NCBI RefSeq assembly: GCF_000614145.1
Contig: NZ_BAKK01000007.1
Location: forward strand, 62,001 to 126,000
DNA from: Bacteroides faecichinchillae JCM 17102
GTDB lineage: Bacteria > Bacteroidota > Bacteroidia > Bacteroidales > Bacteroidaceae
Length of the DNA: 64,000 nucleotides
Direction: 5' to 3'
Position numbers and translations under genes: made by a program. The notes under the pieces were generated by a model, which was not told the DNA's origin, did no database searches, and worked only from the letters and a program-made list of their open reading frames with translations. This document shows positions 39,357-49,828 of this stretch, piece after piece. The first letter of the stretch is position 1; every line of letters begins with the position of its first letter.

Positions 39357-39415
39357 TATTTCGTCGTTTTTTTCTTTGTAATCTTTCTAACCTTTGTACA
39401 CTCTTTACCAATTTA

Positions 39416-39489
39416 TTGGCACAGTTGTGCCAAAGGCTTGGCACTGTTGTGCCATTCCATTGACAAGGTTCTGCCACCGTAGTGGCAGA
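39416..39489. repeat. three short palindromes in tandem
   Basis: TTGGCACAGTTGTGCCAA (39416-39433), TGGCACTGTTGTGCCA (39439-39454) and TCTGCCACCGTAGTGGCAGA (39470-39489). The first two are near copies, the third a related GCCAC...GTGGC hairpin. They lie directly after the HAD gene stop and upstream of the rplU promoter. They may act as terminators or be a small intergenic repeat family. Confidence 0.55.
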
Positions 39490-39493
39490 AATA

Positions 39494-40132
39494 TTAGTCT
39501 AGTAACTCTGCCAAAGAGTTCATAATGATTCGATGAGGGTATGCTTTAAGTTCGTTGGCGGTAGTCATTCCATTGAGAACTCCGGCAAAATCTACTCCGG
39601 CATTTTGGGCAGTTTCGGCATCTACAGTGCTGTCTCCCACATATAAAGTCTCTTTTTGAGTACTTTTTAGATGTTTTAATGCAAACTGTACTCCTTCGGC
39701 TGATGGTTTTGCCGTTTTTACATCTTCTCCACCGACAACAATATCAAAAAAATCTTCCGGAAGGTAATTATTCAGATAGTCCAGTATTCGGAAACGATAT
39801 TTAGTAGAAATGATCCCGATACGTGCTCCCCGTTTTTTAAGTTCTTTCAGCGTAGGCAATGTCTCGGGAAAAAGAATAGTATTGGCATTCATATGTATAT
39901 CCGCTTCTTTTCTATATTCCAGTCGAAAAGCAGTTAGTTGTTCGGGATCTGTAATGCCAGTGAGGATATTAAAAGACTCTTCCAACGTTTTACCGATTGT
40001 CCGTTTGATGGCTTTGTCAGTTACATCAGTGTACTGATGACGGGTAAGTACTATTCTGAAACAGGTAACAATGCCGCGTGACGAATCGGCTAATGTATAG
40101 TCAAAGTCGAATAAATAGGTTTTATAGTCCAT
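39494..40132 (-). CDS. HAD-superfamily phosphatase (phosphoglycolate phosphatase-like)
   Basis: From ATG 40132 the protein starts MDYKTYLFDFDYTLADSSRG with the HAD motif I DFDYTL; a four-helix cap follows, motif II is IISTKY, and motif III/IV is KPSAEGV ... YVGDSTVDAETAQNAGV. Size and cap fit the Gph/PGP group. The physiological substrate is unknown. An in-frame TTG at 40150 is less likely because it overlaps the -7 box. Confidence 0.9.
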   Translation of the reverse strand: MDYKTYLFDFDYTLADSSRGIVTCFRIVLTRHQYTDVTDKAIKRTIGKTLEESFNILTGITDPEQLTAFRLEYRKEADIHMNANTILFPETLPTLKELKKRGARIGIISTKYRFRILDYLNNYLPEDFFDIVVGGEDVKTAKPSAEGVQFALKHLKSTQKETLYVGDSTVDAETAQNAGVDFAGVLNGMTTANELKAYPHRIIMNSLAELLD

Positions 40133-40147
40133 AGGAAAACTTTTCTG

Positions 40148-40155
40148 CAAAAGTA
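40148..40155 (-). promoter_or_regulatory. -7 box for the HAD gene
   Basis: The minus strand reads TACTTTTG, matching TAnnTTTG, 16 bases upstream of the ATG at 40132. Confidence 0.5.
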
Positions 40156-40169
40156 CTAAAATCCCATTT

Positions 40170-41054
40170 CTATTTTACAGGTTCAACTGTATATCCTTGT
40201 TTTTTCAGTAAGTTTAGTATTCCTTTTTCACCCGGAAGATGCAAAGCACCGACAGCTACGAAAGTTGGAGTTGTTTTCATAATATTGGGTAATTTCTCTG
40301 CCCATGCCTGATTGCGGTTGTAAATCATGGCATCATCTTCACCGGGGAGTGGATCACATTGATCTCCTTTACGCTCTTCGCTGAGGCTGAGCATAGAAGC
40401 CAGATCTTGTTTTGAATAGGCATCTGTCACCTTTTTCAAGATATCTATTGATTCATCCATATTATTAAGTACACACATTAATAACTGTGCCTGGCGTTTT
40501 AATGAAGTACCATTAAATAGCAAGTTAAATTGGAAGTCTACTGTTTCTAAGCCTTCTACCTTTTTACCTTTTTGAATAGCCAGGTTCTGAAAATAGGTAT
40601 CGAGTTGTTCTTGTGGCTTAAAGTTCTGAATGTGTTTTATATAGGCTATTACTATTATATTATTTTGTATAGCGGATGGCTTTAATTTAGGTACCAGTGT
40701 TAGGTCCATCCTTAGGTATTCCTTACAAATTTTGTTAGCAGTTTCGAAGTCAGCAGCTGAAAGAAGCGACATTAATGTCGTATCGCTTTCGGTCATCATC
40801 ATCTTTTGCATTCTTTGCATAGCTGCAGGTGTTTGTGTGTCTGATATTTTCAATTCTCCGTATACTTGTAACGTTTCGTCTAATGCTTTTTGTAGACCAT
40901 CAATGCTATCTTTGATGCTGAGTGGAGCTAAATGGTGTGTACCTATTATATAGGAAGGTTTTTCAAGGTCGTTTCCTGATATTTTCCATAACAGTTGTGC
41001 ATTTGCGCTAAGCGATATGCCTATCAAAATAACTGCTACAATGAATGATTTCAT
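40170..41054 (-). CDS. TraB/GumN family secreted protein
   Basis: 294 residues with a signal peptide (cleavage near SANAQ). The family motifs are GTHHLAP near residue 39, GLETVDFQFNLLF in the middle and FVAVGALHLPGEKGILNLL near the end. TraB/GumN proteins are related to Tiki metalloproteases; the GTHH and final His are candidate metal ligands. Activity is an inference. It lies upstream of the HAD gene on the same strand. Confidence 0.88.
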   Translation of the reverse strand: MKSFIVAVILIGISLSANAQLLWKISGNDLEKPSYIIGTHHLAPLSIKDSIDGLQKALDETLQVYGELKISDTQTPAAMQRMQKMMMTESDTTLMSLLSAADFETANKICKEYLRMDLTLVPKLKPSAIQNNIIVIAYIKHIQNFKPQEQLDTYFQNLAIQKGKKVEGLETVDFQFNLLFNGTSLKRQAQLLMCVLNNMDESIDILKKVTDAYSKQDLASMLSLSEERKGDQCDPLPGEDDAMIYNRNQAWAEKLPNIMKTTPTFVAVGALHLPGEKGILNLLKKQGYTVEPVK

Positions 41055-41080
41055 GACTCTTACTGTTTATAAGCTGATGA

Positions 41081-41593
41081 TTATTGTATCCTTCCACCAG
41101 ATATCCAATGTTTGGTATAGTAATCTTCATTTAGATTACTGACAATAACTCCTTTACTGGTACTGGCGTGGATGAATTTGCCGTTTTTTAGATAAATTCC
41201 CACGTGAGCTACTTTTTTCCCGGAGTTTCTGCTGGTAAAGAATACGAGATCACCTTCTCTGAGATTCCGTTTGCTGACTTTATAACTTTTCTTTTTCAGA
41301 TCTTCCGTATTTCGTGGAAGTTGGGTGCGGTAGACTTTCCGGTAGACTTGATAAGTAAGCCCTGAACAGTCTGTCCCTCTTTTTGAATCTCCACCGCCAC
41401 GATAAGGAACACCTATCCAATCGGCCGATTCCATATAAAGTTTATGATTATCTTCAAGATTAATATCAACTCCTAAACGGATAGAAGCCTTTGCTAATGC
41501 TTTATAATCCAGATGAGGGGCGGAAGTACGGCAAGAACTTAAACTTATGATCAGTCCTAGTAGTAAAATTGATTGTAAAAAGAGTCTTTTCAT
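41081..41593 (-). CDS. NlpC/P60 (C40) peptidoglycan endopeptidase lipoprotein
   Basis: 170 residues with lipobox LSSC (MKRLFLQSILLLGLIISLSS then C). The C40 domain has the catalytic Cys in GTDCSGLTYQVY and His in KVAHVGIYLKNGKFIHAS. It probably cleaves D-Glu-mDAP bonds at the outer-membrane side of the wall. It is downstream of the ABC exporter genes on the same strand. Confidence 0.92.
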   Translation of the reverse strand: MKRLFLQSILLLGLIISLSSCRTSAPHLDYKALAKASIRLGVDINLEDNHKLYMESADWIGVPYRGGGDSKRGTDCSGLTYQVYRKVYRTQLPRNTEDLKKKSYKVSKRNLREGDLVFFTSRNSGKKVAHVGIYLKNGKFIHASTSKGVIVSNLNEDYYTKHWISGGRIQ

Positions 41594-41614
41594 GGTCTTT
41601 CGCTGTTATTGGGG

Positions 41615-42319
41615 TTATTCTTTTATGTTGAAATAATCTTCTAACTCTTTTTCGGCAGAATTATTTTCATTAATGATATCTTTTATAATAATACCATTTT
41701 CCTGTAAAGCAATGCGTGGACATATGTCTATAATATGATTTAGATTATGGCTGGAGATAATGACAGTAGCTTGATGTTCCTCATTATATTTTTTGAGTAA
41801 ATGCTTGATGACAGATTGCGAACTAGGATCGAGGAAATTGAATGGTTCGTCCAAAATCAACAATTGCGGATGATGAAGCATGGCAGCGATAATACCGATT
41901 TTTTGTTTATTACCGGCCGAATAGTTACGAATATACTTTTTTTGCCCGATTATTTCACCGCTCATGAAACGCTCGAAGGGGAGGAGTCGCTCATTTACTT
42001 CTTCTTTGTTTAATCCATATACCTTACCGATGAAGTAAAAATATTCTTCCGGAGTAAGATAATCAATTAAAAAACTATAATCGATAAAAGCTCCGGTGAA
42101 GTTTTTCCAGTCTTCGCTTTGACTGACTTCAATACCATTGATGATTACTTTTCCTTTGTCTGCTTTCAATAAATCCAGCATTAACCGGAAAAGAGTTGTT
42201 TTACCAGCACCATTATTTCCTACCAGACCAAGCATATCACCTTGATTAAGCTCGTAATGTTCTATATCAATAGCTACCTTTGAACCAAAGTTCTTTTTAA
42301 GATTATCAATGTTAATCAC
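41615..42319 (-). CDS. ABC transporter ATP-binding protein
   Basis: 234 residues: Walker A GNNGAGKTTLFRL near residue 35, signature NYSAGNKQKIGI, Walker B LLILDEPFNFLD and switch His in VIISSHNLNHI. It is the short CcmA/NatA type that drives ABC-2 exporters, and it pairs with the DUF5687 membrane protein encoded 38 bases upstream. Confidence 0.93.
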   Translation of the reverse strand: MINIDNLKKNFGSKVAIDIEHYELNQGDMLGLVGNNGAGKTTLFRLMLDLLKADKGKVIINGIEVSQSEDWKNFTGAFIDYSFLIDYLTPEEYFYFIGKVYGLNKEEVNERLLPFERFMSGEIIGQKKYIRNYSAGNKQKIGIIAAMLHHPQLLILDEPFNFLDPSSQSVIKHLLKKYNEEHQATVIISSHNLNHIIDICPRIALQENGIIIKDIINENNSAEKELEDYFNIKE

Positions 42320-42357
42320 GGTTTTCAGTATTTTAGTGGTTATTGTTTCATGTATAT

Positions 42358-43847
42358 TTATTGGCGGCTGTTTCTGAAACCTTCCATATTTTCATAACGG
42401 CGTTTCATAAAGCGCTGATATATGTTTTTTATCCAGTATGGTGAAGCCAGAATGAATCCCAGTCCAATTATTAAAAGTGTGATATAAGCTATTGTTTCTC
42501 CAAACAATGCATTCAATGCACTATATAAAAGTAAGGGGACTCCAAAAGCACATAAACTTATGATTATCTGAATTCCGCCGTTGCTTTGGCGAGTTGTCAC
42601 TTTTTCGTTCAGTGGAATTGTTTGTTTGTTGTAAACAACTAACTGTAAATTACAAAAATAGATGAATCCTATTGTGTAGAAAAACCAAGAGAAAGCTCCC
42701 AGTAAAGTCAGTTTGTTCATTATGATGGCCGGAATCATCAATGTAAATGGTATGATTTCTCCTATGCTATACACATAATATTTAGCTCTTAGCAAACTCA
42801 GGATGGACCCTTTACGAGACATCATTCCATCCAGATAGTTGCCTTCAAACGACATTGTTCGTATGAGAATTATCATTCCAAATACACTGAAATTGTATAT
42901 GGCAATGATGGTGGGCATAAAACCTCCATCGTAAAGATTTGAAAAGCTTAGTACACAGCTAAACATTAGAATTAAAACGAAAGTATTGCGTAGCAAACCT
43001 TTGCAACTGCGATTGCGTAAAAGCATTTTTAATTCCAGTCGCATATATTCTCCTACTTCCCCATAGCGTTCGAAGACTTATAGTCGGAGACGTGTTTGAT
43101 TTTTGAATCGTTTGTTTTTGCCAGTTCAACATAGATTAGACAGGAAATGACTCTGCGGTTAATCCACCATAAAATAGCTATAATAAATATCGTGCCCATA
43201 AAATAAAGGATATTCCCTTCCATATATCTGTCTCCCAAATCTATTAGGAAAGAAGATACAGGACTATCGGGAATAATAAGTAGAAAAGTGATTCCGCCAT
43301 AAAAAGCGACAGGAAGCAATATCCACCAAATACGTTCATTGATAAGTGTGCGGCAAAGCAGATACCAGTAGTTGTTAATAAGAATAATGAGCCAGATACC
43401 TATAAGATAGCTGATAACGCCTAAAACACCAAAGAATTTTGTAATTGTGAGGAAGGAAAAAGGGACAAAAAGAAACAACCAGAATAGATTGAATAAGCTT
43501 AGTCCGGAACGTAAAAGTAAAAAATCGATGATACGTTTTTTTTTAACCGGCAACAGGAGGTAAGGCTTTACCTCCTGAGTCGGTGTCTTTTGAAACGGAA
43601 TACGCAACAGGAAATCCAGTGCCAGAATAAAAATCAGGGCGATGCCGTTCATTACATGATATGGTTCCCAATTGGGAACCATATTTGTAAACGAAGAGGC
43701 AAGTATTGTACCGAAGAGTATCAAGTAACCAGCCCAACCGGCCGCCATTACATAGCTGATAATTTTACCCGCTAAATTCTCCTCATACATTGGATGTCGC
43801 TTGGCAGCAAGCCGTCCATGCCTGCGTAATTCGTTAAATATCATCAT
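42358..43847 (-). CDS. DUF5687 ABC-2-type membrane protein, frameshifted
   Basis: Two reading frames, starting at 43847 (MMIFNELRRHGRLAAKRHP) and re-opening near 43044 (MRLELKMLLRNRSC), join into one 496-residue protein if one T is added near 43076, giving KFFERYGEVGEYMRLELK. About 12 TM helices are visible across the two halves. DUF5687 proteins are ABC permease subunits of Bacteroidota; the exported substrate is unknown. With the ATPase gene it forms an exporter operon. The lesion is a single base, as in other genes here. Confidence 0.82.
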
Positions 43848-43868
43848 ACAGTTGATTGTTGAAGAATA

Positions 43869-46726
43869 TTATTTATCTGTTTTCTTAATATCTTCTTCAG
43901 GTACAGTCATTGTAACTTGAATTTCATTTTTCTGTTTCAGCAATTTAGCAAGGAATTCTTTTACGTCTTTTGCTGTCATGTTGTTAATCAATTCTTCATA
44001 CCCTTTTGTTGAATCAATACCACTATAGAAATATGCATTCAAGTTACTTAGCCAATAGCTGTTTTCTTTTTGTGCATCTTTGTAATTCTTCAGCATATAT
44101 TCTTTGATCTTCTGCATGTGTTCTTCAGACGGGCCTTCTTTAGCCATTTTTTGAAGCTGCTCGGTTACGATATTTGCTAATTTGGCTTTCTTAACCGGAT
44201 CAGGATCAGTCTGGAATACGATTTGCAGAGTAAGTTCTTCTTTCGGATACTGGCTAAGACTACCGTTACAACTTACACCGTATGTACCACCCTCTTTTTC
44301 ACGGATTTCGGCTGTATAAACCATATCCAATGCTTGTTCAAGGAAGCTGAGAGTTATGTTGTTACGCAGGTCATATTTGCATTTTCCGCTGAATAGGAAC
44401 ATAATAGTTGCCATTGGAGTTTCCTGTTTCTTAGCAAACTCTTTCTTGTATCCACCTTTACGGATATTCATTTTCGTATCTTTGAAAGTCTCTTTACGAT
44501 TGATAGCAGGCAGACCTCCCAGATATTTAGCAATTAAAGGTTTAACTTCTTCGATATTGATATTACCTACAAAATAGAATTTGAAGTCGCTCGCATCTTT
44601 GAAGCGATCCATATACATTTCGATGATACGATCGTAATTGATATTATCAACCATTTCTTCTTTCAGATCCAACATACGAGGATGGTTGCCATATAGAATG
44701 TGAGATACAGTATCCTGGAATGCTTTCATCGGATTAGCATCTTTATTTTGTAAAGCAGCTTTCAGACGATTCTTGTATGATTCGAATGCTTCGTTATCCT
44801 TGCGTGGAGCAGTGAAAGACAGATAAGTCAGTTGCATCATTGTTTCAAAGTCTCTTGGAGGGCAGCTTCCTGAAACAGATTCTGTCAATGAACTTATCGA
44901 TGTGCCTACAGAAGCGCGTTTACCTGCAAGAGCTTTGCTCAATTCCACTTTATTGAAGTTGCCGAGACCACCTACTGTTGCTACGCTGTTAATCTGAGAG
45001 ATATCCAGAATTTCATTGTCCGGGAATAAGCTGGTACCACCGAAGCTAATACCTTGCATTAAGATTTGATCAGCTTTAAAATCTGTCGGTTTGATATATA
45101 CAGTCACACCATTAGAAAGTACTAATTTTGTTGATCCATAGATTTCTCCACTATTTTCAGAAACAATTGTTCCACCTTTTGGCTCTTCTGAAAGCAAAGG
45201 CTCAGTAGAAACTTTATCTTCATACGCTTTAACGTCGAGTGTTTTAGTTTCTTTCAACCATGAAGCAATTTCTTCTTTAGTTGGATATTTCATACCTTCT
45301 TTTTCAGGACCTGCCATCATAACTACCTGATTGTTGTCAGTGAGCAGTTGTCCCATGATTTGGTTGATATATTCAACTGTAATTTGCGGAGCTAATTGTT
45401 TGATGATCGCACATTCAGCTTCAAGACCCGGAATTGGTTCATTGTCGAGGAAGCTGTTGACATATTCGTCTACAAAACCGCCGTTCTTTCTCTTATCACG
45501 TTCATTATAAGCTGTTTCGATAGCTTGCAGGTAATTGGCACGTGCACGTTCGTACTCTGTTGCAGTGAATCCGAATCGACGTGCGCGTTCAGCTTCTTGT
45601 AGTACAGTCTTCATAGCCAGCTCAATACCGTCTAATTTGCTGCTACCACTCAAAGTAAAGGCTTCTTTGGTTTTGGCAAGGAAGAAGTTACCATAACCGG
45701 CATTTGCGCTTGTGAAAGGAGGTTCAGCTGTCTGGATCAGTTCTGCTAGACGATTGTTCAACATGGTGATTGCCATATTTAACATATACTGAGTTGCATA
45801 ATAATTGACCGTATTCTTTATTGAATCCGGAGTGGCTTCATGTTTGTAGAAGATGTTGAAAGAAGGAGTTTTTACTTCTTTATCCGTACCAATATAGATC
45901 AGAGGTTCTTGGTTGTCAGGTACCGGATAGTAGATGCGTTCTGCCGGGCTTGTCGGAGCTTTTACATCAGCGAACACCTTCTTCAATTTGGCTTCGATAT
46001 CGTCTACATTAATATCACCGACAATTACAATACCTTGCAAATCCGGACGATACCATTTTGCGTAATATTCGCGGATGTCCTGATAAGGGAAGTTATTGAT
46101 AACATCAATGCTTCCGATAGGCATACAATCTGAATATTTAGAATCCGGGAACAAGGTAGGCAGAGCATCAGTCATGATACGTTGCATTCCACTGTTACGG
46201 CTTCTCCATTCTTCACGAATCACACCACGTTCTTTGTCGATTTCTTTGTCGAGCAATTTGATAGCGCTTGACCAGTCGTGCAGAATAAGCAGACAAGAGT
46301 CTACTACATTTATATTTTCAGTAGGAACATTGCTGATGTTGTAAACTGTTTGATCAACGCTGGTGTATGCATTCAGGTTAGTGCCGAATTTAATACCTTT
46401 GGTTTCACACCAAGGATGATACCTAATCCATTTTCATCACCCGGGAAATTTTTAGTTCCGTTAAAAGCCATATGTTCCAGAAAGTGTGCCAAACCACGTT
46501 GCTGTGGTTCTTCGAGAATAGAACCTACTTTTTGTGCAATGTAGAATTCCGCACGTTTTTCCGGAAGTGCGTTGTGACGAATGTAATAAGTAAGCCCATT
46601 GTCCAGTTTACCTATGCGGACATCTTTGTCCACAGGTAGCGTTTGCATGGGCTGTGCAAACACGAATTGGAAATTGCAGCATATCGTTAAAACTGCAATA
46701 AATAATCCACGTAATAAATGTTTCAT
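43869..46726 (-). CDS. M16 family zinc peptidase, frameshifted
   Basis: 952 residues after adding one C near 46414 (expected [20 protein letters not shown]). Signal peptide at the start ([10 protein letters not shown]). The inverted zinc motif is [14 protein letters not shown], with the distal Glu after the lesion in [13 protein letters not shown] second, inactive M16-like half follows (residues about 500-940), giving the pitrilysin-like two-domain layout. It is probably a periplasmic or outer-membrane-associated oligopeptidase. It is 21 bases upstream of the DUF5687 gene. Confidence 0.9.
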
Positions 46727-46840
46727 GTTTTATATTTAGTTAAAAAAAATATTCTTGTTCTATTAGTTTCGCTAATCATAAATGTTAAATCACCAATAAT
46801 GTATTATTCTTTGTGATAACTTATTTTATTCCGATTTTTC

Positions 46841-46973
46841 TTATTCCGGGCTGATCATTAAAAACTCTAATTGCTTTCCTTCATCGATCAAACTTTTAAC
46901 AAAGTCTGCAGCATCTTTGCCATTATATTTTCAACAGGTTATTAATTGCTGAGACTGATTGTAAATGTTTCAT
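46841..46973 (-). CDS. possible small protein (about 44 aa), frameshifted
   Basis: The ATG at 46973, 12 bases after the kdsA stop, begins MKHLQSVSAINNLLKI and then meets TAA. Two bases missing in the ATATAA run near 46926 would join it to YNGKDAADFVKSLIDEGKQ and a stop at 46841. The same kind of TA-run lesion with the same following residues Y-N-G-K occurs at 14884. The joined peptide is amphipathic and charged; I do not recognise it. The rest of 46742-46840 shows nothing. Confidence 0.35.
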
Positions 46974-46984
46974 CGCTTGATATA

Positions 46985-47785
46985 TTATTTGACAGCTTCC
47001 CGTATTCTTACTAATTTAGTCAATAATCCTTCTAATAAGTCCAGTTTCAGCATATTAGCCCCATCACTTTTGGCTACTGCCGGGTTTTCGTGAGTTTCAA
47101 TAAATAGTCCGTCGGCGCCTACGGCGATACCAGCTTTTGCAACAGTTTCAATCAGTTGTGGCATTCCACCTGTCACGCCACTGGTCTGATTCGGTTGTTG
47201 CAATGAGTGAGTAACGTCCAATATCACAGGATAACCGAATGATTGCATTTCAGGAATACCACGATAATCAATTACTAAATCCTGATAACCGAAAGTCGTA
47301 CCACGTTCAGTCAGCATCACATTTTTGTTTCCAGCTTCCACCACTTTATCTGCTGCAAATTGCATAGCGATAGGAGAGAGAAATTGTCCTTTTTTGATAT
47401 TTATGATTTTCCCAGTTTTTGCAGCTGCAATCAGAAGATCAGTTTGACGGCAAAGAAATGCTGGAATCTGGAGTATATCTACATATTCTGCGGCCATTTC
47501 TGCTTCGTCGGCTGCATGAATGTCTGTTACGGTAGGAACACCGAAAGTATCATGCACTTTTTTCAGAATTTTGAGTGCTTTCTCATCACCGATGCCCATA
47601 AAAGAATCCATACGTGAACGGTTTGCTTTGCGGTAAGAACCTTTGAATACATAAGGAATCTTCAGAGATTCAGTGATTTTGACTACACGTTCTGCAATAC
47701 GCATTGCCATATCTTCGCCTTCTATCACACATGGACCTGCCAGCAAAAAGAAATTATTAGCAGGATTGTTTTTAAGTTCTATCAT
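46985..47785 (-). CDS. kdsA: 3-deoxy-8-phosphooctulonate synthase
   Basis: KdsA condenses PEP and arabinose-5-phosphate to Kdo-8-phosphate for lipid A/LPS core. It has 266 residues. Motifs are FFLLAGPCVIEGEDMAMRIA, FKGSYRKANRSRMDSF, KKGQFLSPIAMQ and LTERGTTFGYQDLVID. The residue after the KANRS motif and lack of the metal-type CDF signature suggest the common non-metal class, but I am unsure. It has its own -7 box at 47811-47818. Confidence 0.95.
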   Translation of the reverse strand: MIELKNNPANNFFLLAGPCVIEGEDMAMRIAERVVKITESLKIPYVFKGSYRKANRSRMDSFMGIGDEKALKILKKVHDTFGVPTVTDIHAADEAEMAAEYVDILQIPAFLCRQTDLLIAAAKTGKIINIKKGQFLSPIAMQFAADKVVEAGNKNVMLTERGTTFGYQDLVIDYRGIPEMQSFGYPVILDVTHSLQQPNQTSGVTGGMPQLIETVAKAGIAVGADGLFIETHENPAVAKSDGANMLKLDLLEGLLTKLVRIREAVK

Positions 47786-47810
47786 TTTAGTATTTACAAA
47801 TTACGAGTTA

Positions 47811-47818
47811 CAAAATTA
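47811..47818 (-). promoter_or_regulatory. -7 box for kdsA
   Basis: The minus strand reads TAATTTTG, matching TAnnTTTG, 26 bases upstream of the kdsA start. Confidence 0.5.
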
Positions 47819-47874
47819 CAGTCTTTCTAATTAATAGGATTAAACAGATAGGTTCATTTTACTCTATTTATCGC

Positions 47875-48801
47875 TTATTTAGGAATAATCAGTGTTGTCT
47901 TCTCTAAAAGTACACCTATTTCTAACGGGAAATGTTTTGGTAAAAGACGACCATCTAAATCTACGGAAGCATTTTGTGCACGTAGGACTTTAACTTTTCG
48001 TGTCCGGTAACTTTTCACCGTCTTATGATTCAAAATTCTTCCTTGAATCAACATCCATAGTCCAGAAATGATTTGCAAAAATTCCGGCCGATAGATAACA
48101 GATACATCCAACCAGCCGTTATAAGGTACAGCACTCGGTGTTTGTCCCCATCCCCATGCACTACCTACACAGACAGTCATGATACGTCCGCGGATATGTT
48201 CGTCATTGATCCGAAGATGCATGCGATAGAGTTTCCGTTCAAATATCAACGAAAATAGTGCAGCTAAGTATGATAAAAATTTAACTCCCCAAAAACGTTT
48301 GGTCTGATCAGTGATTTTTACGATTCGTGCACCTAGACCAATATTGACAGCATTGAGGAAATAGCGACGTTGATGATCTTGCCCATCATAATAAGAGCAG
48401 TAACCTACATCTATTTTTTTGAGACGATGATTGATAATACAATCTACAGCTGTTTTATATTCGGTAGTAAGTCCCCAGTATTTAGCAAAGTCATTTCCAA
48501 TTCCATTCGGAATGATACCAAGAGCGATATTATCTTTATCTTCAGCATCAGAGAGCATAATTCCATTGATAGCATCATTCAGCGCACCATCACCACCTAC
48601 AATAACAATTGTACGATAACCATTATTAGCAAGAATTTTGGATAGGCGTTCCACTGAACCGAAACCCTCGGATTGTACATAGTCATAATTGACACCTTTA
48701 CCGTCCATATACTCCTTGATCTCTTTCCATCGTTTCTGTACCTTGCGGGTACCGGCTTTAGGGTTGTAAATAACTCCCCATTTTCCTGGTTCTACACTCA
48801 T
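47875..48801 (-). CDS. diacylglycerol/sphingosine-type lipid kinase
   Basis: 308 residues of the DagK/YegS/BmrU family. The catalytic-domain motif IVIVGGDGALNDAINGIM is near residues 66-83, followed by LGIIPNGIGNDFAKYWGL and a beta-rich C-terminal domain ending VDLDGRLLPKHFPLEIGV. These enzymes phosphorylate lipids such as diacylglycerol at the inner membrane. In Bacteroides, which makes sphingolipids, a ceramide or sphingosine-like substrate is also possible; sequence alone does not decide. Confidence 0.9.
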   Translation of the reverse strand: MSVEPGKWGVIYNPKAGTRKVQKRWKEIKEYMDGKGVNYDYVQSEGFGSVERLSKILANNGYRTIVIVGGDGALNDAINGIMLSDAEDKDNIALGIIPNGIGNDFAKYWGLTTEYKTAVDCIINHRLKKIDVGYCSYYDGQDHQRRYFLNAVNIGLGARIVKITDQTKRFWGVKFLSYLAALFSLIFERKLYRMHLRINDEHIRGRIMTVCVGSAWGWGQTPSAVPYNGWLDVSVIYRPEFLQIISGLWMLIQGRILNHKTVKSYRTRKVKVLRAQNASVDLDGRLLPKHFPLEIGVLLEKTTLIIPK

Positions 48802-48822
48802 ATAAAACTAATAAATATGCGA

Positions 48823-48830
48823 CAAAGATA
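48823..48830 (-). promoter_or_regulatory. -7 box for the lipid kinase gene
   Basis: The minus strand reads TATCTTTG, matching TAnnTTTG, directly abutting the miaA stop codon region and 22 bases upstream of the kinase ATG. Confidence 0.5.
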
Positions 48831-49751
48831 CTAAAACTCTTGCAGTTTATCTAATACAAATGCTATCTTTTCTTCCATAGGTAACTCTGCACTAATCCAA
48901 TGGATGGTAAATCCTCTCCGTTCCATGCCACGAAACCAGGTCATCTGACGCTTGGCAAACTGATGAATAGCTGTTTCCAAACCTGTGAACATCTCTTCAT
49001 AAGTTAGTTTTCCTATGACATGTAATGTCAGGTATTTATATTCCAAACCGTAATAAATCAGATCATCCGGAGCGATTCCCTGCGCGATTAGATGCCGTAC
49101 TTCATCCACCATTCCTTCAGCCAATCGTTGCTTTAAACGGCGGGTAATTTTTTCACGTCTTAATTCCCGATCGATGTTTACACCAATAATAAGACTGTTC
49201 AGCTTTGGAAATTCCTGTTCAGGGACTGGATGAGCCATATAATACTCTTCAATTTCTATGGCGCGTATTGCACGTTTTACGGTATCTACATCCGTAGAGT
49301 TGTGCAGAGTCTTATATTGGCTTAACATACTGGTTAATTCTTTAAGGGAATAATTAGCTAGGCGGGCACGTAATTTCGGGTCCTCAGGTACAGGCAGTAG
49401 CTTATAACCTTTCAGTACAGCTTCAAGATACATTCCTGTTCCTCCACATAAAACGGGGAGACAGCGTTTTTGTTTGATAGAATCGTAAGAAATAAGGAAA
49501 TCCCGTTGATATTCGAATACATTGTATTTATATCCGGGATTGGCAATGTCGATCAGGTGATACGGAATAGTATGTCCGTTAATTGTGTAATCGGCCAAGT
49601 CCTTTCCGGTACCTAGGTCCATACCCCGATAAATCTGACGGGAGTCGGCACTGATAATTTCTGTATTTAATTTGTGAGCCAGAGCGGTGGCAAATGGTGT
49701 TTTGCCCGAAGCGGTGGGCCCGAGTATGGCAATTAAATCATAGTCCGGCAT
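48831..49751 (-). CDS. miaA: tRNA dimethylallyltransferase
   Basis: MiaA adds a dimethylallyl group to A37 of tRNAs reading UNN codons. From ATG 49751 (MPDYDLIAILGPTASGKT) it has 306 residues. Walker A is GPTASGKT, the substrate motif is IISADSRQIYRGMDLGTGKD, followed by PVLCGGTGMYLEAVL and the C-terminal RQMTWFRG. The longer reading from TTG 49778 overlaps the -7 box (49776-49783) and is rejected. Confidence 0.96.
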   Translation of the reverse strand: MPDYDLIAILGPTASGKTPFATALAHKLNTEIISADSRQIYRGMDLGTGKDLADYTINGHTIPYHLIDIANPGYKYNVFEYQRDFLISYDSIKQKRCLPVLCGGTGMYLEAVLKGYKLLPVPEDPKLRARLANYSLKELTSMLSQYKTLHNSTDVDTVKRAIRAIEIEEYYMAHPVPEQEFPKLNSLIIGVNIDRELRREKITRRLKQRLAEGMVDEVRHLIAQGIAPDDLIYYGLEYKYLTLHVIGKLTYEEMFTGLETAIHQFAKRQMTWFRGMERRGFTIHWISAELPMEEKIAFVLDKLQEF

Positions 49752-49775
49752 AGTTTCATTCTTTAAAATGTCGGG

Positions 49776-49783
49776 CAAAATTA
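49776..49783 (-). promoter_or_regulatory. -7 box for miaA
   Basis: The minus strand reads TAATTTTG, matching TAnnTTTG, 25 bases upstream of the miaA ATG. Confidence 0.5.
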
Positions 49784-49828
49784 CGAAATTATCTGATATA
49801 AAGGCGTTCCTGTATCTATGTTTTTAGG

